Assembly (NCBI GenBank): GCA_002435755.1
Contig: DIYH01000006.1
Coordinates: 1 to 59,041, forward strand
DNA: 59,041 nucleotides
Direction of reading: 5' to 3'
DNA from: Flammeovirgaceae bacterium UBA6059
Lineage (GTDB): Bacteria > Bacteroidota > Bacteroidia > Cytophagales > Cyclobacteriaceae
A model generated the notes under the pieces. It worked only from the letters and a program-made list of their open reading frames with translations, was not told the DNA's origin and made no database searches. Each line of letters opens with the position of its first letter. Within the stretch, counting starts at the first letter, position 1. Shown piece after piece: positions 1-8,363 of the stretch. The position numbers and the translations under genes were made by a program.

Positions 1-23
1 TCAACCTATTTCAGGACGGGTCA
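1..23. repeat. Left copy of a 23-bp terminal inverted repeat
   Basis: The first 23 bases of the window are the exact reverse complement of the last 23 (59019-59041); identity stops at base 24. On the minus strand this copy reads as the last codons and stop of the esterase gene found at the other end, yet no such gene continues into the window here. A contig cut at a k-mer-sized overlap would look like this. A true inverted repeat is the alternative. Confidence 0.9.
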
Positions 24-161
24 TGGTTGCTGATAGGTAGCAATCTAATTTACTATTGATTTAATCTTTATGATTCTGCCGTCTGTCGTATCCGAGCAGT
101 TGTCAGTTGATAGGTCACTACATCAGTCTTTTCTTGAACGTATCATCCATCAATCAGATGG

Positions 162-728
162 ATGAATACAATGAACGGAATCAAAAAAGTGCTCCGCTTA
201 GGTTGGCTCATACTGTGTACCATCAATAGTGCGTTGGGTCAAACCCAATCTTCAACACAAGACCTAGAGTTTCTGATTGGTGAATGGGATGTTACCCAAA
301 CCTACCGACCAGGAACAGACAGTTCTAGACTATTGAATGGTAGACTCACCTGTGAATATGATCTGGATGAGCAATTTGTTCGGTGTAATTACACTATGGA
401 AAGACCTGGTAAGTCAGACGCGATCAATGAGGTCTACTTCAACTATAATTCAATCTATGATCAATATGAAAGCTTGTGGCTGAGCTCTACCTGGCCCATC
501 AAGGTCCTGTTACAAGGTGAATTAAAAAAAGATGATCAAGCTCTCCAACTTAATACGGAAGCAAGTTTCCACATCGAAAACAACTTGATTGAGTATGTAA
601 GAGATGAACTTGTTACAGAACTAAGGAGCTCAAAAGTTGAGTACTTTAAAAGGGAGACGTACATTCGGACCTCAGAAGAAGATGATTGGTTCCACCATAT
701 GACAGAAGAAGCTAGACGTATCCAATAA
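162..728 (+). CDS. Secreted DUF1579-like protein
   Basis: This 188-residue protein has an N-terminal export signal (basic start, hydrophobic core at about residues 12-24, ending ALGQ). A motif at about residues 36-45 (FLIGEWDVTQ) is typical of the DUF1579 family of lipocalin-like beta-barrel proteins, whose role is unknown. The rest is rich in beta-strand-like aromatic and polar residues and has no catalytic motif I recognise. A second protein with the same FWIGEWDV signature is encoded at 41832-42719. An ATG nine bases downstream (171) is an equally good start. The gene converges on moaE with 11 bases between stops. It is probably periplasmic or surface-exposed. Confidence 0.6.
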   Translation: MNTMNGIKKVLRLGWLILCTINSALGQTQSSTQDLEFLIGEWDVTQTYRPGTDSSRLLNGRLTCEYDLDEQFVRCNYTMERPGKSDAINEVYFNYNSIYDQYESLWLSSTWPIKVLLQGELKKDDQALQLNTEASFHIENNLIEYVRDELVTELRSSKVEYFKRETYIRTSEEDDWFHHMTEEARRIQ

Positions 729-739
729 GCTACTATCAA

Positions 740-1156
740 TTAGGGATGAGCCGCTACCCAAACCTCACCATCTTCGAAAACCTCTTTCTTCCAGATAGGA
801 ACTGTCTTTTTTAGGGTGTCAATAGCATACTCGCATGCTTCAAATGCTGCTTTACGGTGTGGTGTAGCTACAGCAATAATCACTGGTAGTTCACCAATGT
901 CCAAAGATCCAACGCGATGGTGGATAGCCACATGAAGTGCACCCCAGCGTTTTTCGACTTCTTGGGCAATTTTGAGCATTTCCTTTTTGGCCATTGGGAC
1001 AAATGACTCAAAATCAAGCCGAACGACCTTTTTCCCTTTCGTTTGGTTGCGAACTGTTCCTATAAATATGACTGTACCACCAGCAGCGTCATCTGCCACG
1101 GTTTGCTCACATTCCTGAGTCGAAAGTGCTGTTTCTTTGATCTGTATATCTATCAT
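740..1156 (-). CDS. moaE: Molybdopterin synthase catalytic subunit MoaE
   Basis: At 138 residues this is close to the usual MoaE length. MoaE forms a heterotetramer with MoaD and inserts two sulfurs into cyclic pyranopterin monophosphate to make molybdopterin. Family marks are FIGTVRN (about 31-37), the HHRVGSLDIGE segment (79-89) and the lysine-rich KKTVPIWKKE stretch (116-125), which supplies the active-site lysines. The ATG start is 11 bases after the moaD stop, so the two are almost certainly co-transcribed. It is the last gene of the sufS-sufU-moaD-moaE run. Confidence 0.93.
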   Translation of the reverse strand: MIDIQIKETALSTQECEQTVADDAAGGTVIFIGTVRNQTKGKKVVRLDFESFVPMAKKEMLKIAQEVEKRWGALHVAIHHRVGSLDIGELPVIIAVATPHRKAAFEACEYAIDTLKKTVPIWKKEVFEDGEVWVAAHP

Positions 1157-1167
1157 GAGAAATCGGA

Positions 1168-1410
1168 CTAACCGCCGCTAACCGGTGGAATTATTACCAC
1201 CTCTTCATTTTCATTCAATAAATAGTCGTCAGATTGGTACTCTTCACCTACCGCAAACCGCAGGCTTTGAAGTTTATCAAACTCAGCAAATTCGCCTGAA
1301 AGTTGCGATTTAAGCTCACCAATACTTTTTTGACCAACTAGTTCATAATCTAAACTATTGGATTGAAGTATGTCTTTAGCAATACCGTAGGCTACTAATT
1401 TGATCTTCAT
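1168..1410 (-). CDS. moaD: Molybdopterin synthase sulfur-carrier subunit MoaD
   Basis: This is an 80-residue ubiquitin-fold sulfur carrier ending in PPVSGG. The terminal Gly-Gly is the residue that is adenylated (by MoeB in known systems) and converted to a thiocarboxylate. That group donates sulfur inside the MoaD-MoaE synthase. Length and tail fit MoaD rather than ThiS, and moaE follows directly. The ATG lies four bases after the sufU stop, which places it in one operon with the cysteine desulfurase pair. No moeB, moaA or moaC is present in the window, so activation of MoaD must be encoded elsewhere. Confidence 0.92.
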   Translation of the reverse strand: MKIKLVAYGIAKDILQSNSLDYELVGQKSIGELKSQLSGEFAEFDKLQSLRFAVGEEYQSDDYLLNENEEVVIIPPVSGG

Positions 1411-1414
1411 TGAC

Positions 1415-1846
1415 TCAACTTGTCTTGTTCTTTAAAAAATCATATAAGGCTTCCCAGCTCAATTTGATGCAATCCACCCTGCCTTCAAAGTTTTTCAATT
1501 CTACCAATATTTTCAGGTCTTCATCGGACAAACTATCGGGATCTGATGAATTGATGGCTTCAAGAAACTTTTTACAATACTCCTCAGCTTCTTCTTCCGT
1601 CATACCTTCGATTCGACGAACCAGAATCGAAGTGGAAGCTTTTGAGATAGCACAACCTATTCCATGAAAATGCACTTGATCCAAGAGTTGGTCATCATTC
1701 TCGAAATACAACTCATACTTATCCCCACACATTGGGTTATATGCTTTTACGGAATGATCAGCATCAACCTTCTCAAAATGGTATGGTGCCTTGTTTTCCG
1801 GTAGGATCTTATCCTTATATAGTGACTGTATCTCTTCTTTGGTCAT
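1415..1846 (-). CDS. sufU: SufU-type Fe-S assembly / sulfur-relay protein
   Basis: The protein is 143 residues long from the ATG at 1846. It shows the three conserved cysteines of the IscU/SufU fold: NPMCGD (C40, with D42), GIGCAISKAS (C65) and GRVDCIKLSW (C126). The spacing between the second and third cysteines carries the insertion typical of SufU. SufU proteins take persulfide sulfur from SufS, acting as zinc-dependent sulfur acceptors in Firmicutes or as Fe-S scaffolds in other proposals. The longer open frame begins with TTG. The ATG two codons later overlaps the sufS stop as ATGA, the usual sign of translational coupling, so I chose it. Its position directly upstream of moaD suggests a role in sulfur supply for molybdopterin. 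Confidence 0.9.
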   Translation of the reverse strand: MTKEEIQSLYKDKILPENKAPYHFEKVDADHSVKAYNPMCGDKYELYFENDDQLLDQVHFHGIGCAISKASTSILVRRIEGMTEEEAEEYCKKFLEAINSSDPDSLSDEDLKILVELKNFEGRVDCIKLSWEALYDFLKNKTS

Positions 1847-3042
1847 GACCAAAAATCAATTAATTCTATCAATGAAGCCTTCAAGCGATCTATTTGACTC
1901 TTGTCATTGTAGTGCGCCAAAGAGATCCTGACTGTTGCCGGCACCCCTATATCAGTAAGCAATGGTTGTGTGCAATGCATTCCTGCCCTTACCGCAATAC
2001 CGTCCTTATTCAAGAATGAAGCTACATCGTGCGGATGAATGTCTTCGACTTCTATCGAGAAAATACCGGAATGATGCTTAGGTAGCCTAACGACTTTGAC
2101 TCCAGGTATGGACTGGAGTAACTCTTCCGTGTATTGAGATAATTCACTCAATTCACTTTGTATTTGTGCTCGATCAAGTTGGTTGATGTACTCTACAGCT
2201 GCATGGAGACCGATAACGCCTGCTACATTTGAAGTACCCGCTTCGAGGTTTTTCGGAAATTTCACGAAGGTGGTTTCCTCGATGGTCACCTCTTTGATCA
2301 TACCTCCTCCATAGTTATAAGGCCCTATTTCCGATAGGTGCTGATCGGCCACATAGAGTACACCGATACCGAAAGGCCCGTACATTTTATGACCTGAGAA
2401 TGCCAGAAAATCATATTTCAAATATTGGGCGTCCAATGGGTACATGCTTACACTTTGTGCTGCGTCGATCATGACAGGTGCGTCCTTCGTATGAGCTACC
2501 GCAATGATCTCGGCTATGTCATTGATCGTACCCAGTGTATTGGAGATATGATTGACCGCTACCATTTTGGTGTTTTGATCAACCAACTCTTTATAAGCAG
2601 GCATATTGAGATCACCATGCTCATCAATCGGGATAACTCGCAACTCAGCACCTTTCTCCTTAGCTAGCATTTGCCAAGGAATGAAATTAGCATGGTGCTC
2701 TAGTATGGAAACAACGATATTATCTCCTTGATTTAATCGCTTAGAGAGAAAAGACTGTGCAACAACATTGACGGACTCGGTAGTACCCTTAGTAAACCCA
2801 ATATTACTAGCACTCGAAGCACCAATAAAATCGGCTACAGCCTGTCTCGCTGCTTCGTATTTTGTGGTAGCTTGATTGCTTAAGTCATATATGCCACGAT
2901 GTATGTTGGCATTCTCAGAAATATAGAATTTATTGATTGCATCGATGACAGCCTTAGGCCGCTGTGTAGTTGCAGCATTGTCCAGATAGGCGAGTTCCGG
3001 ATATTCTTCAAAAACAGGAAACTGTGTACTGTATGAATTCAA
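1843..3042 (-). CDS. sufS: Cysteine desulfurase SufS
   Basis: This is a PLP-dependent enzyme that releases sulfur from L-cysteine as a protein persulfide. Visible family features are YLDNAATTQRP near the N-terminus, the PLP lysine in SFSGHKMYG-like sequence (K219) and the catalytic loop RAGMHCTQP (C357), which together mark the group II SufS class. No ATG lies near the start. The open frame runs to a TTG at 3108, but that adds an unlikely hydrophobic leader, so I prefer the TTG at 3042 (399 residues), where the normal N-terminus begins. The promoter should lie in the 84-150 bases shared with the divergent moeA. It is first gene of the operon with sufU, moaD and moaE. Confidence 0.92.
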   Translation of the reverse strand: MNSYSTQFPVFEEYPELAYLDNAATTQRPKAVIDAINKFYISENANIHRGIYDLSNQATTKYEAARQAVADFIGASSASNIGFTKGTTESVNVVAQSFLSKRLNQGDNIVVSILEHHANFIPWQMLAKEKGAELRVIPIDEHGDLNMPAYKELVDQNTKMVAVNHISNTLGTINDIAEIIAVAHTKDAPVMIDAAQSVSMYPLDAQYLKYDFLAFSGHKMYGPFGIGVLYVADQHLSEIGPYNYGGGMIKEVTIEETTFVKFPKNLEAGTSNVAGVIGLHAAVEYINQLDRAQIQSELSELSQYTEELLQSIPGVKVVRLPKHHSGIFSIEVEDIHPHDVASFLNKDGIAVRAGMHCTQPLLTDIGVPATVRISLAHYNDKSQIDRLKASLIELIDFWS

Positions 3043-3191
3043 TTTGAATCTATATTTCGGATACGATACAGAGCTAACAACAAAGAGAACGATTGCGTTG
3101 TTTCTCAATCAGATTTTTATACAAACTAACCATATAACTCGATACTCAAGTCATACCAAGGCTGGTATTGCACATACATTAATCAAGAAAA

Positions 3192-4400
3192 ATGATAAGC
3201 GTAGAAGAAGCCCTAAGTACGGTAATCAATAATGCGAAAGACTTTGGTACCACCACCATTCCATTGAGCGATGGCATTGGTCGTGTCATTAGAGAAGACA
3301 TAACCGCTGACCGAGATATGCCACCTTATGATCGTGTCACGATGGACGGTATTGCCATCAAGTATGAAGACTATGAAAAGGGGCTCAGGTCATTCAAAGT
3401 AGCTGGTGTTGCGGCTGCTGGAGCAGAACAAATGTCCTTATCAACTTTAGAAAGTTGCCTGGAAGTCATGACAGGAGCCATTATGCCCAATGGATTGGAT
3501 TCCGTCATCCCCTATGAGGAAATAGAGATTGTTGACGGTATTGCCACAATCAACGATAAGCCAGTTACTGACCAGCAGAACGTTCATTTTAAAGGCTTTG
3601 ATCGCAAAGCAGGTGATGCGGTGATCAAAAGTGGCCAGGTTCTTTCATCTACCGAAATAGGCGTATGTGCGTCAGTGGGCAAATCAGAGATAAAAGTGAG
3701 CAGGCTTCCAAAAGCGATCATCATTTCCACAGGGGATGAATTGGTTGAGATTGATGAGCAGCCAAAAGCCCATCAAATCAGAAAAAGTAATATCTACCGG
3801 CTCAAAACCGCTTTATCCCACTACGGCGCTGAAGTCGACATGGCACATTTGCTTGACGATTATGAGACAATTGTTTCAAAACTGAAAGAACTGCTTAGTT
3901 CATACGAGTTGATTGTACTAAGTGGCGGAGTATCAAAAGGTAAATTCGACTTTCTGCCACAAGCTTTAGAGGAAATCGGTGTTAAGAAGCATTTTCACCG
4001 TATCAGCCAGCGTCCAGGTAAACCATTCTGGTTTGGCTCTTTTGGCGATAAAGCCACCGTTTTTGCTTTCCCCGGCAATCCAGTCTCCAGCTTTATGTGT
4101 ATGCAGCGATATTTCAAAACCTGGTTGAATCATTCGTTGCAAATCAATCAGCTCCAAACCCCACACGCGGTTTTAGGTGCAGATGTACATTTCAAGCCAG
4201 ACCTCACCTACTTCCTTGAAGTAAAGCTGCAGTTCTCTCCTACCGGTGAAATCATAGCCATGCCCGTAAAAGGTAATGGCTCAGGTGATCTTGCTAATCT
4301 CGTAGATGCAGACGCTTTCATTGAATTGCCTAAAGGAAGAAATGACTATCACAAAGGTGAGAAGTATCCTATCCTGACTTATCGAGAGGCGCTCTTATAG
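3192..4400 (+). CDS. moeA: Molybdopterin molybdenumtransferase MoeA
   Basis: At 402 residues this is a full-length MoeA, which inserts molybdate into adenylated molybdopterin. Recognisable elements are DRDMPPYDRVTMDGIAI (about residues 40-56), the ISTGDELV nucleotide-binding segment (about 178), LSGGVSKGKFDF (about 243) and FPGNPVSSF (about 297). It is transcribed divergently from sufS-sufU-moaD-moaE, so cofactor assembly and sulfur supply share one intergenic promoter region. It is followed after 90 bases by an acyl-CoA ligase with no obvious link to molybdenum metabolism. Confidence 0.95.
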   Translation: MISVEEALSTVINNAKDFGTTTIPLSDGIGRVIREDITADRDMPPYDRVTMDGIAIKYEDYEKGLRSFKVAGVAAAGAEQMSLSTLESCLEVMTGAIMPNGLDSVIPYEEIEIVDGIATINDKPVTDQQNVHFKGFDRKAGDAVIKSGQVLSSTEIGVCASVGKSEIKVSRLPKAIIISTGDELVEIDEQPKAHQIRKSNIYRLKTALSHYGAEVDMAHLLDDYETIVSKLKELLSSYELIVLSGGVSKGKFDFLPQALEEIGVKKHFHRISQRPGKPFWFGSFGDKATVFAFPGNPVSSFMCMQRYFKTWLNHSLQINQLQTPHAVLGADVHFKPDLTYFLEVKLQFSPTGEIIAMPVKGNGSGDLANLVDADAFIELPKGRNDYHKGEKYPILTYREALL

Positions 4401-4490
4401 CTTTGGTTGAGAAGAGTACTGATGGTGATCTTCTAGGTCGGTATTCAATAGAAAACTCTAGTGAAGATTATATTAGGGTAACCAAACGAT

Positions 4491-5990
4491 ATGATAACCC
4501 TAATTGATAGAGCCAACAACTTTAAGGCTAGAACAGCTATAATTTCTGAAGGGAAGCAGTTTAGCTATGAGCAACTGCTGACTGATTCCCTGTCTCTTGC
4601 ACAGGAGCTACTAGATGGTCGGAAGGATCTTAATGAAGATCGCATTGGCTTTATCATTAATCCAGGCTTTGATTATGTCAAGACACAATGGGCCATTTGG
4701 CGTGCTGGTGGAATTGCTGTTCCGCTTCATCCTAAGGCACCATTGGCGTCACATGAATATGTACTGAAGGATGCCCAGGTATCTCAGCTAGTCGTCGATA
4801 GTGACAAAACTTCAGCGTATAAGGAAATAGCCGATCAACTGAATATTCGCTTAATTATTCCCAAAGCATCATCCGAAGAGGCCGGTTTCGCCTTACCAGA
4901 AATAGCCTTAAATCGACGTGCGATGATCGTCAACACCAGTGGCACGACTGGCAATCCTAAAGGTGTGGTTACCACCCACTCCAACATAGAACATCAGATT
5001 ACTGCCTTGACCAAAGCATGGGAATGGAGTGCAGAAGATCATATCATCAACGTACTCCCAATGCATCATGTGCATGGCATTATCAATGTGCTCTCTTGCG
5101 CATTATGGTCCGGTGCTACCTGTGAATTTGCCAGCTTTGATGCTGAAAAGATCTTGTACAAGCTGGCTGAAGGTAAGGCTAATGTCTTCATGGCGGTACC
5201 GACCAACTATTACAAACTCATCACAGCGTACGAGGCGCTGGATACCGATCAGCAGCAAAAAATCTCCGAAGGAATTGCAAAGATGAGATTGATGGTATCA
5301 GGATCTGCAGCATTGCCCGTCTCCGTACTTGAAAAATGGCGAGAGATCACAGGACATACCCTACTGGAACGTTATGGCATGACAGAAATGGGAATGGCAA
5401 TAAGTAATCCGTATCGAGGTGAACGTCGACCGGGTCATATTGGGCAACCGCTCGAAGGACTGCAAGTGAAGATCGTCGATGGCCAATTAAAGGAAGTACC
5501 ATCAGGAGAACAAGGAGAAATATTAGTCAAGGGCCCGAACGTTTTCAAAGAGTACTGGAATAAGCCAGAGGCAAAACACGACACCTTTACAAAAGACGGT
5601 TGGTTCAAGACCGGAGATGTTGCTATTGATGATGAAGGCAGTTACAAGATCGTAGGTCGTAGCTCCGTCGACATTATCAAATCCGGTGGTTATAAACTCT
5701 CCGCACTAGAAATCGAAGAGGTGATGCGATCACATCCATCGATCAGGGATTGTGCTGTGGTTGGACTGCCTGATGAAGAATGGGGAGAAATCGTCGCGGC
5801 TGGAATTGTTCCTAGTTCCAATGGGTTCGATCCGGATGAAATGAAGGCCTGGTTGGCTGATAGGCTAACCGGCTATAAAATGCCAAGAGTATATCACACC
5901 ATGGTTGACCTACCTCGCAATGCTATGGGAAAAGTGGTAAAAAACGATCTCAAACAACTCCTAGCCTCCATCAAAAAAGATGCAGTGTAA
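4491..5990 (+). CDS. AMP-forming acyl-CoA ligase, malonyl-CoA synthetase-like
   Basis: This is a 499-residue member of the ANL superfamily, which activates a carboxylate as an acyl-adenylate and transfers it to CoA. The P-loop-like NTSGTTGNPKGVV (148-160), ERYGMTEMGMA (about 292-302), a TGD motif and the C-terminal catalytic lysine in NAMGKVVK are all present, so it should be active. The HHVHGI stretch and the RYGMTE...NPYRGERRPGHIG region resemble MatB and human ACSF3, which make malonyl-CoA or methylmalonyl-CoA. Substrate assignment is therefore tentative. It lacks any export signal and would be cytoplasmic. It may be co-transcribed with moeA, 90 bases upstream. Confidence 0.8.
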   Translation: MITLIDRANNFKARTAIISEGKQFSYEQLLTDSLSLAQELLDGRKDLNEDRIGFIINPGFDYVKTQWAIWRAGGIAVPLHPKAPLASHEYVLKDAQVSQLVVDSDKTSAYKEIADQLNIRLIIPKASSEEAGFALPEIALNRRAMIVNTSGTTGNPKGVVTTHSNIEHQITALTKAWEWSAEDHIINVLPMHHVHGIINVLSCALWSGATCEFASFDAEKILYKLAEGKANVFMAVPTNYYKLITAYEALDTDQQQKISEGIAKMRLMVSGSAALPVSVLEKWREITGHTLLERYGMTEMGMAISNPYRGERRPGHIGQPLEGLQVKIVDGQLKEVPSGEQGEILVKGPNVFKEYWNKPEAKHDTFTKDGWFKTGDVAIDDEGSYKIVGRSSVDIIKSGGYKLSALEIEEVMRSHPSIRDCAVVGLPDEEWGEIVAAGIVPSSNGFDPDEMKAWLADRLTGYKMPRVYHTMVDLPRNAMGKVVKNDLKQLLASIKKDAV

Positions 5991-6168
5991 TTCTACGCAT
6001 TATGCGAATTCGAGCGATGTAAATGGCAGAGTAGTAGGTTAGGTACAAACCAGTATTCATTAAACGTTCAACAATAAAGATGGCCTAATAATCCCCTTAT
6101 GACATGGAGATAGAAAATACTAGCTCGATGAGTTATTCTATATTGTCTTATCCATTCGGAATTATCCA

Positions 6169-6504
6169 CTAACTTCTCACAATCAACTTTGGAGAGACAA
6201 TTCTCGTTAGGTCCGAATCCTTTTTTTCAATAAGACCCAAAAGTATCTCCATTGCAGCTTTTATGATTTCATCTGGCTGCAGGTCAATAGCTGTGATCTG
6301 TGGATCATATATGCTGAATGTATCATTATCGCCAAAGCTGGCAATGGCTACATCTTCGTAATATTTTATTGATTTTTCATTGAGGTGTTTTATACCAAAA
6401 AGTGTTAAACAAGGTGTTTCAAATACAATCGCATCACACTGATGTTCATTTACCAAAGACTCTACAGCTAGACCGCATTCTGCCTTAAAATGTCTCCTTA
6501 GGTT
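6169..6504 (-). pseudogene. 3' remnant of a LacI-family regulator
   Basis: About 110 codons resemble only the C-terminal part of the periplasmic-binding-protein-like domain of LacI-family repressors. The markers are a CDAIVFET...LFGIKHL stretch, YEDVAIASFGDND, DPQITAIDLQPDEIIKAAMEILL and an ending SPKLIVRS like many family members. The helix-turn-helix and about two thirds of the protein are missing. No in-frame ATG precedes the similarity; the frame only offers a TTG at 6456 and runs back into the end of the hydrolase gene. I read it as a deletion remnant fused to the 3' side of that hydrolase. Any short product would be unable to bind DNA. Confidence 0.65.
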
Positions 6505-7442
6505 TTTTTCATGAAGAAACGTATTCTCTTTATAATGTCATTTCCATCTTCCTCCAAAGCAAAATGGCCCGTATCATAGATTTTGTAATCCAGGACTTTA
6601 GCGTCCTTCTTATATGCTCGTGCGCCAGCTTCAGGGAAGAAAGCATCATTTTTACCCCAAACAATAAGTACAGGAGTCTGACTGTCTCTTAAATACTTCT
6701 GCCACTCCGGATATAGCTTTATATTGTTCCGATAGTCATAAAAAAGATCCAGATTAGCCCTATGACTCTCCGGACGTGACAGTCTGGTAAAATCTAAGTT
6801 CCAGCTATCTGGATTGATATTCTCAGGGCTTCTTGTACCATACGTATACTGCCATTCAAGTGCTTCAAGTGAAAACACATTCAGCAAAGGTGCTTCTATT
6901 TGCTCAGAACGCTCCTGCCATAACTCCCGAACATTCCCCCATGCATCTCCAAGACCTTCTTCATAAATATTTCCATTTTGGACAATCAACCCCTGGACGC
7001 TCTCAGGATGGGCTGTCGCAATTCTATAGCCGATTGGCGCACCATAGTCCTGAATCATCAGGGTGTAATGATCCAGAGATAACTTTTCCAAGAACTGATC
7101 AATAATAGAGGCTAGATTATCAAAAGTATACGTAAAAGTTGATGGGGAAGGAAAATCGCTTTCACCAAAGCCAGGGTAGTCAGGAGCTATAAGATGATAC
7201 TCGTCTGCAAGTTGGTCGAGAACTTTTCGATACATATGTGAGGAAGACGGAAATCCATGAAGCAATACAATCGTCTTATTTTGCGGATTTCCCGACTCAC
7301 GATAAAAAATATTGAGACCACCTACTTCCGTCGATCTATAGTGTGTTTTATTGTATTGTGTTCCATTTTCAGCAGATTGGCGAGCTGGTACTGAAAAATG
7401 AACTATCAAAATCAAAAAGGTCAGGGTTACTGTATTTTTCAT
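6498..7442 (-). CDS. Exported alpha/beta hydrolase, haloalkane dehalogenase/epoxide hydrolase type
   Basis: This 314-residue protein begins with a clear signal peptide (MKNTVTLTFLILIVHFSVPA). The alpha/beta-hydrolase core follows, with the oxyanion segment LLHGFPSSS (60-68), a nucleophile elbow MIQDYGAP in which the nucleophile is aspartate (D132), and DTGHFALEEDG carrying the likely histidine near residue 296. An Asp nucleophile points to haloalkane dehalogenase or epoxide hydrolase relatives rather than esterases. It lies 107 bases after the SDR gene on the same strand with no separate operator. It is therefore likely expressed from the TetR-controlled promoter at about 8340. An imperfect inverted repeat lies between the two genes. 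Confidence 0.82.
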   Translation of the reverse strand: MKNTVTLTFLILIVHFSVPARQSAENGTQYNKTHYRSTEVGGLNIFYRESGNPQNKTIVLLHGFPSSSHMYRKVLDQLADEYHLIAPDYPGFGESDFPSPSTFTYTFDNLASIIDQFLEKLSLDHYTLMIQDYGAPIGYRIATAHPESVQGLIVQNGNIYEEGLGDAWGNVRELWQERSEQIEAPLLNVFSLEALEWQYTYGTRSPENINPDSWNLDFTRLSRPESHRANLDLFYDYRNNIKLYPEWQKYLRDSQTPVLIVWGKNDAFFPEAGARAYKKDAKVLDYKIYDTGHFALEEDGNDIIKRIRFFMKKT

Positions 7443-7483
7443 TTTAATTGGAGTTTACGGATTAAATATTCTTTGAATCGGCT

Positions 7484-7531
7484 TATCAACTGACCAGACA
7501 GAATTGAGTGGATTCCTCTGATCGGTTGATA
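7484..7531. repeat. Imperfect inverted repeat between SDR and hydrolase genes
   Basis: Arms at 7484-7497 (TATCAACTGACCAG) and 7518-7531 (CTGATCGGTTGATA) pair over 14 positions, with one wobble and one mismatch, around a 20-base loop. There is no T-run, so it is not a standard terminator. It could be an mRNA stability or attenuation hairpin in the SDR-hydrolase transcript. Confidence 0.5.
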
Positions 7532-7549
7532 GACCATCTAATTCTTGAA

Positions 7550-8296
7550 CTAATTTCGGCCGGCCATTACGCCACCATCTGTGTCCCAGATAGCACCTGT
7601 TACCCACGATGCGTCATCGGAAAGAAGGAAAGTGACAACATTTGCAATGTCTTGAGTCGTTCCGTTCCTTCCTATAGGATGGAATGCGTTAAACCCTTCT
7701 AACGCCTTCTCAGCATCTTCTTTACCTCCAAAAACACCGTAGTAAACAGGAGTGCTCACTACCGCCGGGGACACGGCATTTACTCTGATATTGTAATCTG
7801 CGAGCTCCATAGCTAAATTCTGTGTCAACGAATGTAAACCTGCTTTTTGCATGGAGTATACTGAAGAAGGTGTAGCTTTAACCGCTTGCTTAGCCCACAT
7901 AGAGCCTATATTCACGATAGCACCTCCGTCTACATCTTTCATTTTACGTGCCACAGCTTGCGTCACAAAGAAAAAGCCTCTGTTAAGATCCAAGTACGAA
8001 TCATAGTCAGCAAGTGTGTGATCAAGAAAAGGTTTGGGGCCAAATATTCCAGATGCGTTGACGAGGTAGTCTAGCGAATCAAAATCATTGATGGTAGCTA
8101 CAAGCTTATGCACTTGAGCAGTATTCGTAATATCTACATCATGTTTGATCTGACGAGGAGTCTCCGCAATTTTGTTGGTGGTACGACCTACTACATGTAC
8201 GGTGGCCCCATCTGCAAGCAGGGCTTTGGTAACAGCGTATCCAATGCCACTGGTCCCTCCTAAAATAAGTGCTGTTTTGTTTTCAAATTTCGCCAT
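7550..8296 (-). CDS. SDR-family NAD(P)-dependent oxidoreductase
   Basis: This is a classical short-chain dehydrogenase/reductase of 248 residues. It has the cofactor motif GGTSGIG (13-19), NASG in place of NNAG (about 80-83), and the catalytic Ser-132, Tyr-147 and Lys-151 (YSMQK). The segment SPAVVSTPVYYG follows the fifth strand, and the C-terminal IGRNGTTQDIANVVTFLLSDDASWVTGAIWDTDGG is typical of the family. The substrate cannot be told. The start ATG lies 34 bases downstream of a perfect-arm TetR-type operator (8330-8347), so it is very likely repressed by the adjacent TetR protein and induced by a small ligand. Confidence 0.9.
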   Translation of the reverse strand: MAKFENKTALILGGTSGIGYAVTKALLADGATVHVVGRTTNKIAETPRQIKHDVDITNTAQVHKLVATINDFDSLDYLVNASGIFGPKPFLDHTLADYDSYLDLNRGFFFVTQAVARKMKDVDGGAIVNIGSMWAKQAVKATPSSVYSMQKAGLHSLTQNLAMELADYNIRVNAVSPAVVSTPVYYGVFGGKEDAEKALEGFNAFHPIGRNGTTQDIANVVTFLLSDDASWVTGAIWDTDGGVMAGRN

Positions 8297-8329
8297 TGTG
8301 TTTGATTGTTTTGTTTAGAATTAATTACT

Positions 8330-8347
8330 AGACAGACAAGTCTGTCT
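8330..8347. promoter_or_regulatory. TetR-type operator upstream of the SDR gene
   Basis: AGACAGACAAGTCTGTCT has perfect 8-base arms around a central AA. The 16-base core from base 8332 is repeated exactly at 8955-8970 and 9520-9535. It sits between the tetR stop and the SDR start, where an operator overlapping a promoter is expected. Confidence 0.85.
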
Positions 8348-8363
8348 ATTTGATGAAAATTTT

